This document shows positions 26,557 through 35,704 of a stretch of 64,000 nt of DNA, piece by piece (positions within the stretch are counted from its first letter, which is position 1; every line of letters starts with the position of its first letter). A program made the position numbers and the translations under genes. The stretch lies in assembly GCF_916618915.1 (NCBI RefSeq), contig NZ_CAKAKE010000001.1:2711001-2775000 (forward strand), written 5' to 3'. The notes below the pieces were generated by a model, which saw only the letters and a list, made by a program, of their open reading frames with translations, had not been told where the DNA came from and made no database searches. The DNA is from Stenotrophomonas sp. Marseille-Q4652. GTDB taxonomy: Bacteria > Pseudomonadota > Gammaproteobacteria > Xanthomonadales > Xanthomonadaceae.

Positions 26557-27305
26557 TGCCGTTCGTCCAAGCTACCCGATCGCTGGGCCGCGCCGGCCTG
26601 TTCTCGCTGACCGTGCTGCGTGGCTCGGTGCCCACGCGTGATTTCCTCACCGAGCTGGTCCGCGAGATCTACAAGGTCGGCGCGCGCTCGCTGCCGATCA
26701 TTGCCGTGGGCGGTGCCTTCGTCGGCCTGGTGCTGACCCTGCAGGGCTACCGCACGCTCACCACCTATGGTGCGGCCGATGCGCTGTCCACCCTGCTCGG
26801 CCTGTCGCTGTACCGCGAGCTGGCGCCGGTGCTGACCGCGCTGCTGTTCATCGGCCGCGCCGGCAGTTCGATCGCCGCCGAGCTGGGCCTGATGCGCGCC
26901 ACCGACCAGATCAAGGCGCTGGAGCTGATGGCCATCGACCCGGTAGCCAAGGCGGTCGCGCCGCGCTTCTGGGCGGCGGTGCTGACCGTGCCGCTGCTGA
27001 CCGGCATCTTCTGCTCGCTGGCCATCACCGGTGGCTACTTCGAAGCCGTGCACATCCTCGGCCAGGACAACGGCACGTTCTGGTCCGGGCTGCGCAGCAG
27101 CGTCGACTTCTGGGACGACTTCGGCGTCGCCCTGCTCAAGTCGGCGGTGTTCGGCGGTACCGCGGCACTGGTCGCCGCCCATGTCGGCTTCCACGCCGAA
27201 CCCACCATCGAGGGCACCTCGGTGGCCACCACGCGCGCGGTGGTCAATGCCTCGCTGCTGGTGCTGATGTTCAACTTCGTGCTGTCGGCACTGATGTTCC
27301 AGTGA
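26556..27305 (+). CDS. mlaE: phospholipid transport permease MlaE
   Basis: The membrane permease of the Mla ABC system, 249 residues with five to six membrane helices. The MlaE signature block is seen in REIYKVGARSLPIIAVGGAF (an amphipathic start) and in LYRELAPVLTALLFIGRAGS, with ELGLMRATDQIKALELMAID as the cytoplasmic coupling region. The start codon shares its A with the mlaF stop. A 66-bp gap before mlaD is the longest in the operon. Confidence 0.97.
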   Translation: MPFVQATRSLGRAGLFSLTVLRGSVPTRDFLTELVREIYKVGARSLPIIAVGGAFVGLVLTLQGYRTLTTYGAADALSTLLGLSLYRELAPVLTALLFIGRAGSSIAAELGLMRATDQIKALELMAIDPVAKAVAPRFWAAVLTVPLLTGIFCSLAITGGYFEAVHILGQDNGTFWSGLRSSVDFWDDFGVALLKSAVFGGTAALVAAHVGFHAEPTIEGTSVATTRAVVNASLLVLMFNFVLSALMFQ

Positions 27306-27371
27306 CCCACGGTTTGCTTTTCCTCCAGCCGCGCCTGCGCGGCTTCCATGAATCGATCAGGTAGACACACC

Positions 27372-27893
27372 ATGGCCATCCGCGGACCACGACTCGAATT
27401 TGCCGTAGGCGCCTTCCTCCTGCTGGCCCTGGCCTCGCTGCTGGTGCTGGCGGTGGCCTCGACCAACCAGCGCTTCGGCATGGGCGGCGGCGACTACGTG
27501 CTCAAGGCACGTTTCTCCCAGATCGGGCAGCTGCGCCCGCAGGCACCGGTGAAGATCGGTGGCGTGGTGATCGGGCAAGTGGCTGATATTCAGCTGGACC
27601 CGGTTAAATACGACTCGGTCGTGACGCTCACGCTGGATGGCAAATTCAAGGACCTGCCGGCCGACACTTCCGCCGGCATCTTCACCAGCGGCCTGCTGGG
27701 CGAAAGCTACATCGGCCTGCAGCCGGGCGGTGATCCGGACGTACTGAATTCCGGCGACGAGATCGTCTTCACCCAGCCCGCCGTGGACCTGATCCAGCTG
27801 GTTGGCAAATACATGTTCAGCGGTGGCGGCAACGCCGGCGCTGGCAACGACGCACCGGGCGCGGAAGTGCCCTCTACGGAACCGCAACCATGA
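27372..27893 (+). CDS. mlaD: MCE-domain lipid-binding protein MlaD
   Basis: The periplasm-facing MCE protein, which forms a hexameric ring on MlaE and guides lipids. 173 residues: one N-terminal membrane helix (about 10-30), then a single MCE domain (VLKARFSQIGQLRPQAPVKI, VGQVADIQLDP-like strand, and FTSGLLGESYIGLQPGG). A Gly/Ala-rich tail ends the protein. The ATG giving MAIRGPRLEF was taken; one eight codons upstream is possible but has a weaker context. Overlaps mlaC as ATGA. Confidence 0.95.
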   Translation: MAIRGPRLEFAVGAFLLLALASLLVLAVASTNQRFGMGGGDYVLKARFSQIGQLRPQAPVKIGGVVIGQVADIQLDPVKYDSVVTLTLDGKFKDLPADTSAGIFTSGLLGESYIGLQPGGDPDVLNSGDEIVFTQPAVDLIQLVGKYMFSGGGNAGAGNDAPGAEVPSTEPQP

Positions 27894-28555
27894 AAATGAA
27901 ACTGCTTCCCGCCGTACTGGCCTCGCTGCTGCTGGCCACCGCCCCGTCGATGGCCCTGGCCCAGACCCCGGCCCGCCCGGCTGCCGCCACCTCGCAGAGC
28001 GCCGCCGGCAAGACCGTGCTGGATTCCAGCAGCCGCGTGCTGACCACGCTGGAACAGCGTCGCGCCGAGTTCCGCCGCAATCCGGCTGCGCTGCGCGCGT
28101 TCATCGACAGCGAGCTCAACAAGGGCTTCGACCGCGACTACGCCGCGCGCCTGGTGCTGGGCGTGCATGGCCGCGGCGCCAGCGATGCCGACATCAAGCT
28201 GTTTGCCGATGCGATGGCCGACAACCTGATGCAGCGTTACGGTTCGGCCCTGCTTGAGATCGAAGGCAAGCCCAGCTTCCGCCTGCGCGGCGAGTCGCCG
28301 CTGCCGGGCAACCGCGGCGTCAAGGTGTCCACCGAGCTGGTGCGCGCCGGCAACGAGCCGACCCCGGTGGAGTACCTGATGCGCCAGGTCGACGGCCAGT
28401 GGAAGATCTTCGACGTGATGATCGAGGGCATCTCCTACGTGCAGACCTTCAAGAACCAGTTCGACGCGCCGCTGCGGCAGAAGTCCATTGCCCAGGTTGC
28501 CGCCGACCTGCGCAACGGCACCATGCAGGCTGGCCAGGCGCCTCGTGGCAAGTAA
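27890..28555 (+). CDS. mlaC: periplasmic phospholipid carrier MlaC
   Basis: The soluble carrier that shuttles phospholipid across the periplasm between MlaA and MlaFEDB. 221 residues with a Sec signal peptide cut near MALAQ (residue 25). The MlaC (Tol-tolerance Ttg2D) fold is recognisable in FRRNPAALRAFIDSELNKGFD, in VLGVHGRGASDADI, and in WKIFDVMIEGISYVQTFKNQF. Two ATGs lie two codons apart; the first overlaps the mlaD stop. The mlaB start lies inside its 3' end. Confidence 0.95.
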   Translation: MKMKLLPAVLASLLLATAPSMALAQTPARPAAATSQSAAGKTVLDSSSRVLTTLEQRRAEFRRNPAALRAFIDSELNKGFDRDYAARLVLGVHGRGASDADIKLFADAMADNLMQRYGSALLEIEGKPSFRLRGESPLPGNRGVKVSTELVRAGNEPTPVEYLMRQVDGQWKIFDVMIEGISYVQTFKNQFDAPLRQKSIAQVAADLRNGTMQAGQAPRGK

Positions 28556-28853
28556 TGCCGCCACGCTGCGCCGCGAGGGCGACACGCTGGTGATTGCCGG
28601 CGTGATCGACCGCGCCGCGGCGATCGCGCTGTGGCCCCCGGCACGTCAACAGCTCGCTGGCGCGCGCTCGCTGGACCTGTCCGCCGTCACCGGCCTGGAC
28701 AGTGCCGGCCTGGCGCTGCTGGCCGAGCTTGCCGCCCAGCTGCCCGAAGCGACGCCCAGCGGCTCACCGCCGGGGCTGGCTGAGCTCTGCGCCGCCTATC
28801 GTCTCTCCCCTGCCCTGCGCTTTTCCGCGTCTCCTGCCCGCGAGCTGACATGA
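28545..28853 (+). CDS. mlaB: STAS-domain protein MlaB
   Basis: The small STAS protein that binds MlaF and stabilises the transporter. About 102 residues. STAS features are LRREGDTLVIAGVIDRAAAI at the start and LDLSAVTGLDSAGLALLAEL in the middle, with the conserved D-S-A-G loop. No ATG fits; a GTG at 28545, inside the last codons of mlaC (11-nt overlap), is the best start and gives a normal-length STAS domain. Its stop overlaps the mlaA ATG. Confidence 0.88.
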   Translation: MASNAATLRREGDTLVIAGVIDRAAAIALWPPARQQLAGARSLDLSAVTGLDSAGLALLAELAAQLPEATPSGSPPGLAELCAAYRLSPALRFSASPARELT

Positions 28854-29848
28854 ACGTCGTACGCATCCTCCCACTGCTGGCCCTGGCCTCTGCGCTTTCC
28901 GCCTGTGCCGGCCAGCCCGCGCGCGACTCCTCGCAGGCCAGCCTGCCGGTTGAACCTGCGCAGGGCGAGGCCACGCCCGCAGTAGACATGGCGGCGCCGG
29001 CCGCCGTGGCCGAAGTCCCGGCCGTCAGCGATGCCGGCGACAGCGCGCTTGAAGGCGAGCTTCCGGTCCTCGGCACCCCCGCACCGACCGAGGCCGAAGA
29101 CGACTTCGCCGCGCTCTACGGTGGCCCGGCTCCGGCAGAGACCGGCAACGGCGGCGAGGCGGCCCCCAGGGCCTACGATCCGTGGGAGCCGTACAACCGC
29201 AAGGTGCACCGCTTCAACGACGTCGTCGACCGGGCGGTGGCACGTCCACTGGCACGCGCGTACGTGAACGTGGTGCCGCGCGTGGCGCGCACCGGCGTGA
29301 GCAATTTCTTCGCCAACCTGCGTTCGCCGCTGACCCTGACCAACCAGCTGCTGCAGGGCCGCCCCGGCGATGCCTGGGACACGCTGGGCCGGTTCCTGAT
29401 GAACTCGACGCTGGGTATTGGTGGCCTGTTCGATCCGGCCAGCAAGGCGATGGTGCCCAAGCGCAGCGAGGATTTCGGCCAGACCCTCGGTGCCTGGGGC
29501 TGGCGTCGCTCGCGCTACGTCGAGCTGCCATTCTTCGGCCCGCGCACCGTGCGTGACGTATTCGGCCTGGCTGGCGACGCGCCGCTGTCGCCGATCCGCA
29601 GCATCGAGTCGGACAAGGTGCGCATCGGCCTGCAGGGCCTGCAGCTGGTCGACACACGCATGCAGCTGATGGCGCTGGACGACATCCGCGACAACGCCGT
29701 GGACGAGTACGCACTGACCCGCGACGCGTGGCTGCAGCGCCGCAGCTACCAGATCGAACGCGACCTGCGCGGCGGTCGCCATCGCGACCAGGAAGAACAG
29801 CCGACCGTCCCGGTCGACGCAATGCCGATGCCTGACTGGGGCAACTGA
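28850..29848 (+). CDS. mlaA: outer-membrane lipoprotein MlaA (VacJ)
   Basis: The outer-membrane component that removes mislocalised phospholipid from the outer leaflet. 332 residues: lipoprotein signal with lipobox LSAC (cysteine 19), then an acidic Ala/Pro-rich linker of about 85 residues, longer than in E. coli MlaA. The VacJ domain follows, beginning DPWEPYNRKVHRFNDVVDR and containing RFLMNSTLGIGGLFDPA and LPFFGPRTVRDVFG. Its place as the last gene of the mla operon puts all six components in one unit, unlike E. coli where mlaA is elsewhere. A strong terminator follows. Confidence 0.96.
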   Translation: MNVVRILPLLALASALSACAGQPARDSSQASLPVEPAQGEATPAVDMAAPAAVAEVPAVSDAGDSALEGELPVLGTPAPTEAEDDFAALYGGPAPAETGNGGEAAPRAYDPWEPYNRKVHRFNDVVDRAVARPLARAYVNVVPRVARTGVSNFFANLRSPLTLTNQLLQGRPGDAWDTLGRFLMNSTLGIGGLFDPASKAMVPKRSEDFGQTLGAWGWRRSRYVELPFFGPRTVRDVFGLAGDAPLSPIRSIESDKVRIGLQGLQLVDTRMQLMALDDIRDNAVDEYALTRDAWLQRRSYQIERDLRGGRHRDQEEQPTVPVDAMPMPDWGN

Positions 29849-29874
29849 CCGCTGGTTCCAGCGCTAGAAATAAG

Positions 29875-29899
29875 AAAGCCCGGGCATTGCCCGGGCTTT
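29875..29899. terminator. bidirectional terminator between mlaA and glutathione peroxidase
   Basis: 11-bp perfect stem AAAGCCCGGGC / GCCCGGGCTTT with an ATT loop. A-rich on the left and T-rich on the right, it can end transcription from both convergent genes. Confidence 0.85.
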
Positions 29900-29922
29900 C
29901 CGTTTCAACCACCTGGTTGCTA

Positions 29923-30468
29923 TCAGGCTGCCAGTGCAGCGTCGATCGCAGCCAGCAGCGCTTCGTTGTCGGCGGCGGTATCCGGCGAGAAGCGGCCGAT
30001 CACGCTGCCGTCCTTGCCGACCAGGAACTTCTCGAAGTTCCACAGCACGGCGGGCGGCTCGTTGGGGGCGATGCCGAAGCCCACGAGCTTTTCGCGCATC
30101 GGACCTTCGCCGGTGGCCTGCGGCTGGGCCGCGGTCAGCGCCTGGTACAGCGGATGGATGTCCTCGCCGGCGACGCTGATCTTGGAGAACATCGGGAAGC
30201 TGACGTCGAAGTTCAGGCTGCAGAACTGCTTGATCTCGTCCTCGCTGCCCGGCTCCTGGCCGTTGAAGTTGTTGGCCGGGAAGCCCAGCACCACCAGGCC
30301 GGCGTCCTTCCTGTCGCGGTAGAGCTTCTCCAGCCCTTCGTACTGCGGGGTCAGGCCGCACTTGGAGGCGACGTTGACCACCAGCAGCACCTTGCCGCGG
30401 TAATCGGCCAGCGAGGTGGCGGCGCCGTCGATGGTGGTCAGCGGGATGTCGTAAACGGATGCGGTCAT
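29923..30468 (-). CDS. glutathione peroxidase family protein
   Basis: A 181-residue thiol peroxidase that reduces peroxides. The catalytic Cys is Cys37 in VNVASKCGLTPQY, which replaces selenocysteine. The Gln-Trp partners are in LGFPANNFNGQEPG and VLWNFEKFLVGKDG. A second Cys (in IKQFCSLNFD) at the usual resolving position suggests a thioredoxin-dependent mechanism, as in many bacterial members. No signal peptide is present, so it is cytoplasmic. Monocistronic: terminator downstream and rmuC 52 bp upstream on the same strand. Confidence 0.95.
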   Translation of the reverse strand: MTASVYDIPLTTIDGAATSLADYRGKVLLVVNVASKCGLTPQYEGLEKLYRDRKDAGLVVLGFPANNFNGQEPGSEDEIKQFCSLNFDVSFPMFSKISVAGEDIHPLYQALTAAQPQATGEGPMREKLVGFGIAPNEPPAVLWNFEKFLVGKDGSVIGRFSPDTAADNEALLAAIDAALAA

Positions 30469-30520
30469 CGGGATTCCAGGTCAAGGCGAACAGGGGTGGC
30501 CAGCATAAACCGCCGCCGGC

Positions 30521-32110
30521 TCAGTCCTGCGGTTCGTTGCCGTTGTCAGCGGAGTCCTCGTCCTCGCCACCGATGTCGCCCAGCAGCGCCTGGCTCTGGT
30601 CGTTGTCCAGGGTTTCCACGCCACGCAGCTTGCGCTCGATGGCGCGGGTGCGCACGCCGGCGGCCTTGATGCTGTTCTGCACCGTGCCCAGCTGCGAGGT
30701 GGCCTTCTCCAGCACGTTGGCGAACTTGCCGAACTCGCCCTTGACCGCGCCCAGCAGCTGCCAGACCTCGGATGAACGCTTCTCGATGGCCAGGGTGCGG
30801 AAGCCCATCTGCAGGCTGTTGAGCAGGGCGCTGATCGTGGTCGGTCCGGCAACGACGATGCGGTGGTCGCGCTGCAGCACGTCGGTCAGCCCGGGACGCC
30901 GGATCACCTCGGCGTACAGGCCCTCGGTGGGCAGGAACATCACCGCGAAGTCGGTGGTGTGCGGCGGCACGACGTATTTTTCGCAGATCGATCTGGCCTG
31001 GATGCGGATCGCGCGTTCCAGCTGCGCGCCGGTGCTGCGCACCAGCTCCACGTCGGCCTGTTCCTGCGCCTCGAGCAGGCGCTCGTAGTCCTCGCGCGGG
31101 AACTTGCAGTCGATCGGCAGCCACAGCGGTGCGTCATCGGCGCTTCGGCCGGGCAGGCGCACGGCAAAGTCGACCATCTCGGCGCTGTCCGGGCGCACGC
31201 GCACGCCGCGCGCGTACTGCTCGGCGGTGAGGGTCTGCTCGAGCAGGTTGTCCAGCTGCACTTCGCCCCAGGTACCGCGGGTCTTGACGTTGGTCAGCAC
31301 GCGCTTGAGGTCGCCAACGCCGGTGGCCAGTTGCTGCATCTCGCCCAGCCCGCGCTGCACCTGTTCCAGTCGCTCGGAGACCAGCTTGAACGAGGAATCC
31401 AGGCGCGAGGTCAGCGTGCTCTGCAGCTTCTCGTCCACCGTCTCGCGCATCTTCTCCAGCTTGGCGGCGTTGTCCTGCTGCAGCGCGCGCAACTGCTGTT
31501 CCAGCGTGGTGCGCATCTCGCCGATGCGCTGTTCGTTGCGCTGGGTCAGTTCGGCCAGGCGCTGGTTCAGTCCCTCGGCAAAACGCTGCTGCGACTCGCC
31601 GCTTTCCTGGCGGGTCTTGCGGGTTTCCTCGGCCAGGCCTTCGCGCAGCGCGGCCATGTGCTGGTCGGTGCGCGTGACCAGTTCGGTCAGCTGCTGGCCG
31701 AAGCCGTGGATGCGCGCCTCCTGCTGCTGGCCAAACGCCTCGAGCTGGGCGCGTACCTCATGCAGGCGCTGGGCCAGCAGTTCGCCATTGCGCTGCTGGG
31801 CCAGGCCGGCTTCCTCGCGCGCCTTGCGCGCGTCCTCGCCCAGTGCGTCGCGCAGCAGGTCCAGACGCTGGTCGGTGCGGGTGGAAAGATCGGTCAGCGC
31901 ACGCGCGAAGCTTTCCAGGCGCGCGTCCTGCTGGCGGCCCAGGGCCTCGAGCAGTTCGCGCAGTTCGGCGCGGCCTTCGCGCTGTTCGGCGCGCACCGCC
32001 TGCTCAAGCGCGGCCCCGGGACGGCGCAGCAGCAGCATGAGCAGAAGCACGACGGAGGCGGCGACGCCGGCAAGCAGGGCGTAGATCAGGGACAGGGAGG
32101 CGATATTCAT
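30521..32110 (-). CDS. rmuC: DNA recombination protein RmuC
   Basis: A 529-residue RmuC-family protein, a predicted nuclease-fold protein that limits inversions between short repeats. An N-terminal membrane helix (residues 7-27) is followed by a long coiled coil of Glu/Gln/Arg-rich heptads (about 40-230). The conserved RmuC domain follows (LDNLLEQTLTAEQY, DFAVRLPGR, LWLPIDCKFPREDYERL, VMFLPTEGLYAEVIRR, VVAGPTTISALLNSLQMG). An acidic tail ends it. The start codon lies 6 nt after a TAGACT box, so the message may be leaderless. Divergent from the alpha/beta hydrolase gene. Confidence 0.95.
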   Translation of the reverse strand: MNIASLSLIYALLAGVAASVVLLLMLLLRRPGAALEQAVRAEQREGRAELRELLEALGRQQDARLESFARALTDLSTRTDQRLDLLRDALGEDARKAREEAGLAQQRNGELLAQRLHEVRAQLEAFGQQQEARIHGFGQQLTELVTRTDQHMAALREGLAEETRKTRQESGESQQRFAEGLNQRLAELTQRNEQRIGEMRTTLEQQLRALQQDNAAKLEKMRETVDEKLQSTLTSRLDSSFKLVSERLEQVQRGLGEMQQLATGVGDLKRVLTNVKTRGTWGEVQLDNLLEQTLTAEQYARGVRVRPDSAEMVDFAVRLPGRSADDAPLWLPIDCKFPREDYERLLEAQEQADVELVRSTGAQLERAIRIQARSICEKYVVPPHTTDFAVMFLPTEGLYAEVIRRPGLTDVLQRDHRIVVAGPTTISALLNSLQMGFRTLAIEKRSSEVWQLLGAVKGEFGKFANVLEKATSQLGTVQNSIKAAGVRTRAIERKLRGVETLDNDQSQALLGDIGGEDEDSADNGNEPQD

Positions 32111-32122
32111 GCCGCAAGTCTA
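32111..32122 (-). promoter_or_regulatory. candidate leaderless promoter (-10 box) of rmuC
   Basis: On the minus strand TAGACT (32122-32117) ends 6 nt before the rmuC ATG. The same hexamer stands 7 nt before the cupin gene at 1331. Confidence 0.3.
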
Positions 32123-32258
32123 TCGACAGGCGTCCCGCGGGGTGAGACTGCAGGCGATCGCAGTTGTGCATCCGATCGCCCGGCGCATGACCATTGGCAC
32201 CCACGCATGTCGTACGGCGCCGATACCCTGCAGGCGCATTCGCCCTGGAGGATTCCGC

Positions 32259-33376
32259 ATGGCCCCAAAGCTGCTGCGCCTGATCCTGTCGGCCGGAGTG
32301 TGGCATTGCCGCCGGCGATGGCGCAGACACCCCCAAGCGAGGATTACGCCAAAGCGCGCGCCGTGGTCGAGGACCTGATGCGCATCCCCGCGCCCGAGGG
32401 CGTGCAGGAAACCTACAAGGCCCGCATCGGCGGCATCGATCAGTGGATCAGCGTGCGCGGCCAGGACCGCACCAACCCGGTCATCCTGTTCATCCATGGC
32501 GGCCCGGCCACGCCGCAGATCCCCAGCCTGTGGCAGTTCCAGCGGCCGCTGGAGGAGTACTTCACGATGGTCAACTACGACCAGCGTGGTGCCGGCAGGA
32601 CCTACGGGGAAAATCCGCCGGACCAGGTGGCCGGCACGCTGCAGATCCAGACCTACGTGGACGATGCGATCGACATTGCCGAACACATCCGTGAAAAGCT
32701 CGGCAAGCGGAAGGTGGTGCTGATGGCGCACAGCTGGGGCACGATCATCGGCATGCGCGCCGCGCTGCAGCGACCGGACCTGTTCCACGCCTACGTCGGC
32801 ATCGGCCAGGTGATCAACACCATGGAGAACGAGCAACTGAGCGTGGCCTATGGGCTGGAGCAGGCGCGCCGCCACGGCAACAAGGAGGCGGTGGCCGAGA
32901 TCGAGTCGATATCCCCGTACCCGGGGGATACGCCGCTGACCCGCGAGCGCATCGTCATCGCGCGCAAGTGGCCGCAGCATTACGGCGGGCTCAGCGCGTT
33001 CCGTGACGGCTCCAATGTTTACCACTTTGGTGCGGCCCGTCTTTCGCCGGACTACAGCCCGGCCGAGCGCGGCTTCATCAACGATGGGAGCCTGTTCACC
33101 CTTGGCCGGGTGATCGACGAGTTCCTCGCCGTGGATTTCAACGACGTGCGCGAATTCCCGATCCCGGTGGTTATGTTCATGGGCCGCCACGACTACACCA
33201 CGCCCTCGGCGCCGACCGCACGCTGGCTGGACAAGGTGCAGGCACCGTCCAAGCAGGGCGTGTGGTTCGAGCACTCGGCGCACATGATGCCGTGGGAGGA
33301 ACCGGGCAAGACCCTGGTCAGCCTGCTCAGCCACGTGCGGCCCCTGGCCGACGACCGTACGCCGGCAGCGCGCTAA
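32259..33376 (+). pseudogene. proline-iminopeptidase-like alpha/beta hydrolase with frameshifted signal peptide
   Basis: The mature domain is intact from about 32318: HGG oxyanion region in LFIHGGPATPQ, nucleophile in AHSWGTIIG, Asp in MGRHDYTTPS and His in EHSAHMMPWEE, matching prolyl-aminopeptidase-like hydrolases. The best start, ATG at 32259 behind GGAGG, opens a signal peptide (MAPKLLRLILSAG), but the frame is lost near 32298-32301. One missing base restores a perfect signal ending VALPPAMA-Q. As written, only a leaderless cytoplasmic form from ATG 32318 (352 residues) or GTG 32300 could be made. Real mutation or sequencing error are both possible. Confidence 0.8.
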
Positions 33377-33506
33377 CGTACGTAGCCGCCGGCGGTTGTG
33401 GGCGGCGCGGCCAAGGCGGATGCGGGCCATCGCCTGTGCTGGCAATGTTGCGCCGCGTTCGGCGACACTCGGCGGCTTGTCTTTTCCAGTCATCCACGAG
33501 GTCCGC

Positions 33507-34943
33507 ATGCAGTCCTGGCTCCGGCGCAAATCCATCGACCAGCTCACCGTGCATGAGGAAGGCCGGCGACTGGTCCCGTCGCTGGGCTGGCCGCACCTGG
33601 TCGCACTGGGCATCGGCGCCATCGTCGGCACCGGCATCTACACCCTGATCGGCGTGGGCGCGGAGAAGGCCGGCCCAGCCGTGCTGCTGTCGTTCCTGAT
33701 CGCCGGCGTGGTCTGCGCCTGCGCCGCGCTGGCCTACGCCGAGCTGTCGACGATGATGCCGGCCGCCGGTAGTGCCTATACCTACAGCTACAGCGCGCTG
33801 GGCGAGACGATTGCCTGGGTGGTGGGCTGGAGCCTGATCCTGGAGTACTCGCTGGTGGTCAGCACCGTGGCGGTGGGCTGGTCGGGCTACTTCGTCGGCT
33901 TCCTGGAATGGGTGCAGAACCAGACCGGCTGGGCGGTGACATTGCCGGCGACGCTGGCTGCCGGCCCGCACGTGGAAGGCGGGCTGATCAACCTGCCGGC
34001 GATCGTGATCACCTTCGCCGTGGCCGGCATGCTGATCGCCGGTACCCGCGAGAGCGCGACGATCAATGCGGTGCTGGTGGTGTTCAAGCTGATCGCGCTG
34101 GCGATCTTCATCGCGGTGGCGCTGCCGGCGTTCGATCCGGCCAACCTGCAGCCGTTCATGCCGTACGGCTTCTCCAAGAGCGTGGATGCCGCCGGCGTCG
34201 AACGCGGGGTGATGGCGGCGGCGGCGATCATCTTCTTCGCCTTTTACGGCTTCGATGCCATCTCCACCGCGGCCGAGGAAACCAAGGACCCGGGCCGCAA
34301 CCTGTCGATCGGCATCGTCGGTTCGATGATCGGCTGCACCCTGATCTACGTGCTGGTGGCGCTGGCCGCGGTCGGCGCGATGAGCTACACGGTGTTCGGC
34401 AAGAGCGCCGAGCCGCTGGCGCTGATCATGCGCGAGATGGGCCATGGCACCGCGGCGCTGGCGATCGGCGTGGTCGCCATCGTCGCCCTGCCGACCGTGC
34501 TGCTGGCGTTCTTCTACGGCCAGAGCCGGATTTTCTTCGTGATGTCGCGCGATGGCCTGCTGCCGCGCAGCCTGTCGCTGGTCAGCAAGCGCACCGGCAC
34601 CCCGGTCACCATCACCGTGTTCACCGCGGTGCTGGTGGCGGCGATGGCCGGCGTGGCCCGGCTGGACGAGATCGCCGCGCTGGCCAATGCCGGCACCCTG
34701 GCCGCGTTCACCGCGGTCGGCGTGTGCCTGCTGGTGCTGCGCAAGCGCGAGCCCAACCGCCCGCGCCTGTTCCGCACGCCGATGGCGTGGCTGGTCGGGC
34801 CGCTGGCCATCGGCGGCTGCCTGTACCTGTTCTTCAGCCTGCCCACCCGCACCCAGCTGTGGTTCCTGGCCTGGAACGTGTTCGGCCTGGCGGTCTACGT
34901 GCTGTACAGCCGCCGCAACGCGGTGCTGGCGCGACAGGGCTGA
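33507..34943 (+). CDS. APC-family cationic amino acid permease
   Basis: A 478-residue secondary transporter of the amino acid-polyamine-organocation superfamily, resembling the cationic amino acid transporter (CAT) branch. About twelve to fourteen hydrophobic helices are visible. The substrate-binding unwound helix is GIGAIVGTGIYTLIGVG, and the conserved FFAFYGFDAISTAAEETKDP lies in TM6 and its loop. The substrate is not decided by sequence alone. The start follows a weak GAGG site. A strong terminator ends the gene. Confidence 0.92.
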   Translation: MQSWLRRKSIDQLTVHEEGRRLVPSLGWPHLVALGIGAIVGTGIYTLIGVGAEKAGPAVLLSFLIAGVVCACAALAYAELSTMMPAAGSAYTYSYSALGETIAWVVGWSLILEYSLVVSTVAVGWSGYFVGFLEWVQNQTGWAVTLPATLAAGPHVEGGLINLPAIVITFAVAGMLIAGTRESATINAVLVVFKLIALAIFIAVALPAFDPANLQPFMPYGFSKSVDAAGVERGVMAAAAIIFFAFYGFDAISTAAEETKDPGRNLSIGIVGSMIGCTLIYVLVALAAVGAMSYTVFGKSAEPLALIMREMGHGTAALAIGVVAIVALPTVLLAFFYGQSRIFFVMSRDGLLPRSLSLVSKRTGTPVTITVFTAVLVAAMAGVARLDEIAALANAGTLAAFTAVGVCLLVLRKREPNRPRLFRTPMAWLVGPLAIGGCLYLFFSLPTRTQLWFLAWNVFGLAVYVLYSRRNAVLARQG

Positions 34944-34970
34944 GCCCCACGCCTGGGCACCAAAGAGAAG

Positions 34971-34995
34971 GCGGGCCATTGGCCCGCTTTTTTTT
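34971..34995 (+). terminator. Rho-independent terminator after the permease
   Basis: Stem GCGGGCC-ATT-GGCCCGC followed by eight T residues. Confidence 0.93.
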
Positions 34996-35079
34996 AGGTG
35001 TGGCTGGCGGCCTTCTGCGATCATTGCGGCCCGTAACCCCGTCCCGGCACCCCGCCGCGACCGCCCGCGCCCTGCCCCC

Positions 35080-35703
35080 ATGCCTTTCCTTGGAATATCC
35101 GACCTGTGGCTGTTTGCCGCCACAGTCACCGTCTTCGTGCTGCTGCCCGGCCCGGGCATGCTGAGCCTGCTCACTGCCAGCGCGCGCGGCGGCTGGCGTG
35201 CCGGCTGGGCGACCTGGCTGGGCTTGGTCAGCGGCGAGCAGCTGTTCATTGCCGCCGCGGCCGTGGGCGTGGCTGCGGTGCTGGCCGCCCATCCGCTACT
35301 GTTCTCCACCCTGCAATGGGCCGGCGTGGCCTACCTGGCGTGGATCGGCATCGGCCTGCTGCGCGCGCCGGCCGTGGCCACTACCCAAGCCCCGCGCCGT
35401 CGCCAGGGGGATTTCGCCAACGGCGTGGCGGTGACCATGCTCAATCCCAAGGCGATTGGCTTCTACGTCGCCTTCTTCCCGCTGTTCATCGACCCGGCAC
35501 GGCAGCGTGGCGCGCTGACCTTCCTGGCGATGGACGGGGTGATCCTGCTGATCAGCCTGGTGTTCAGTGCACTGTTCATTGCCGCCGGGCACTGGGGCGC
35601 GCGCCGGGTGGCGACGCGGCCGCAGTTGGGTGCGTGGCTGCGCCGCGGTGCCGGGGTATGCCTGCTCGGCTTTGCCGCCCGGCTGGCGCTGACCGCGCCC
35701 TAG
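35080..35703 (+). CDS. LysE/RhtB-family exporter
   Basis: A 207-residue amino-acid or metabolite exporter with six predicted helices. The N-terminal signature VFVLLPGPGMLSLLTASARGG and the motif MLNPKAIGFYVAFFPLFIDP are typical of LysE/RhtB. The substrate is unknown. The TAG stop (35701-35703) belongs to a CTAGG that was duplicated by the IS481 insertion starting two bases further on; the coding sequence itself is intact. Before the insertion, its stop would have overlapped that of the convergent patatin gene. Confidence 0.92.
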   Translation: MPFLGISDLWLFAATVTVFVLLPGPGMLSLLTASARGGWRAGWATWLGLVSGEQLFIAAAAVGVAAVLAAHPLLFSTLQWAGVAYLAWIGIGLLRAPAVATTQAPRRRQGDFANGVAVTMLNPKAIGFYVAFFPLFIDPARQRGALTFLAMDGVILLISLVFSALFIAAGHWGARRVATRPQLGAWLRRGAGVCLLGFAARLALTAP

Positions 35704-35704
35704 G

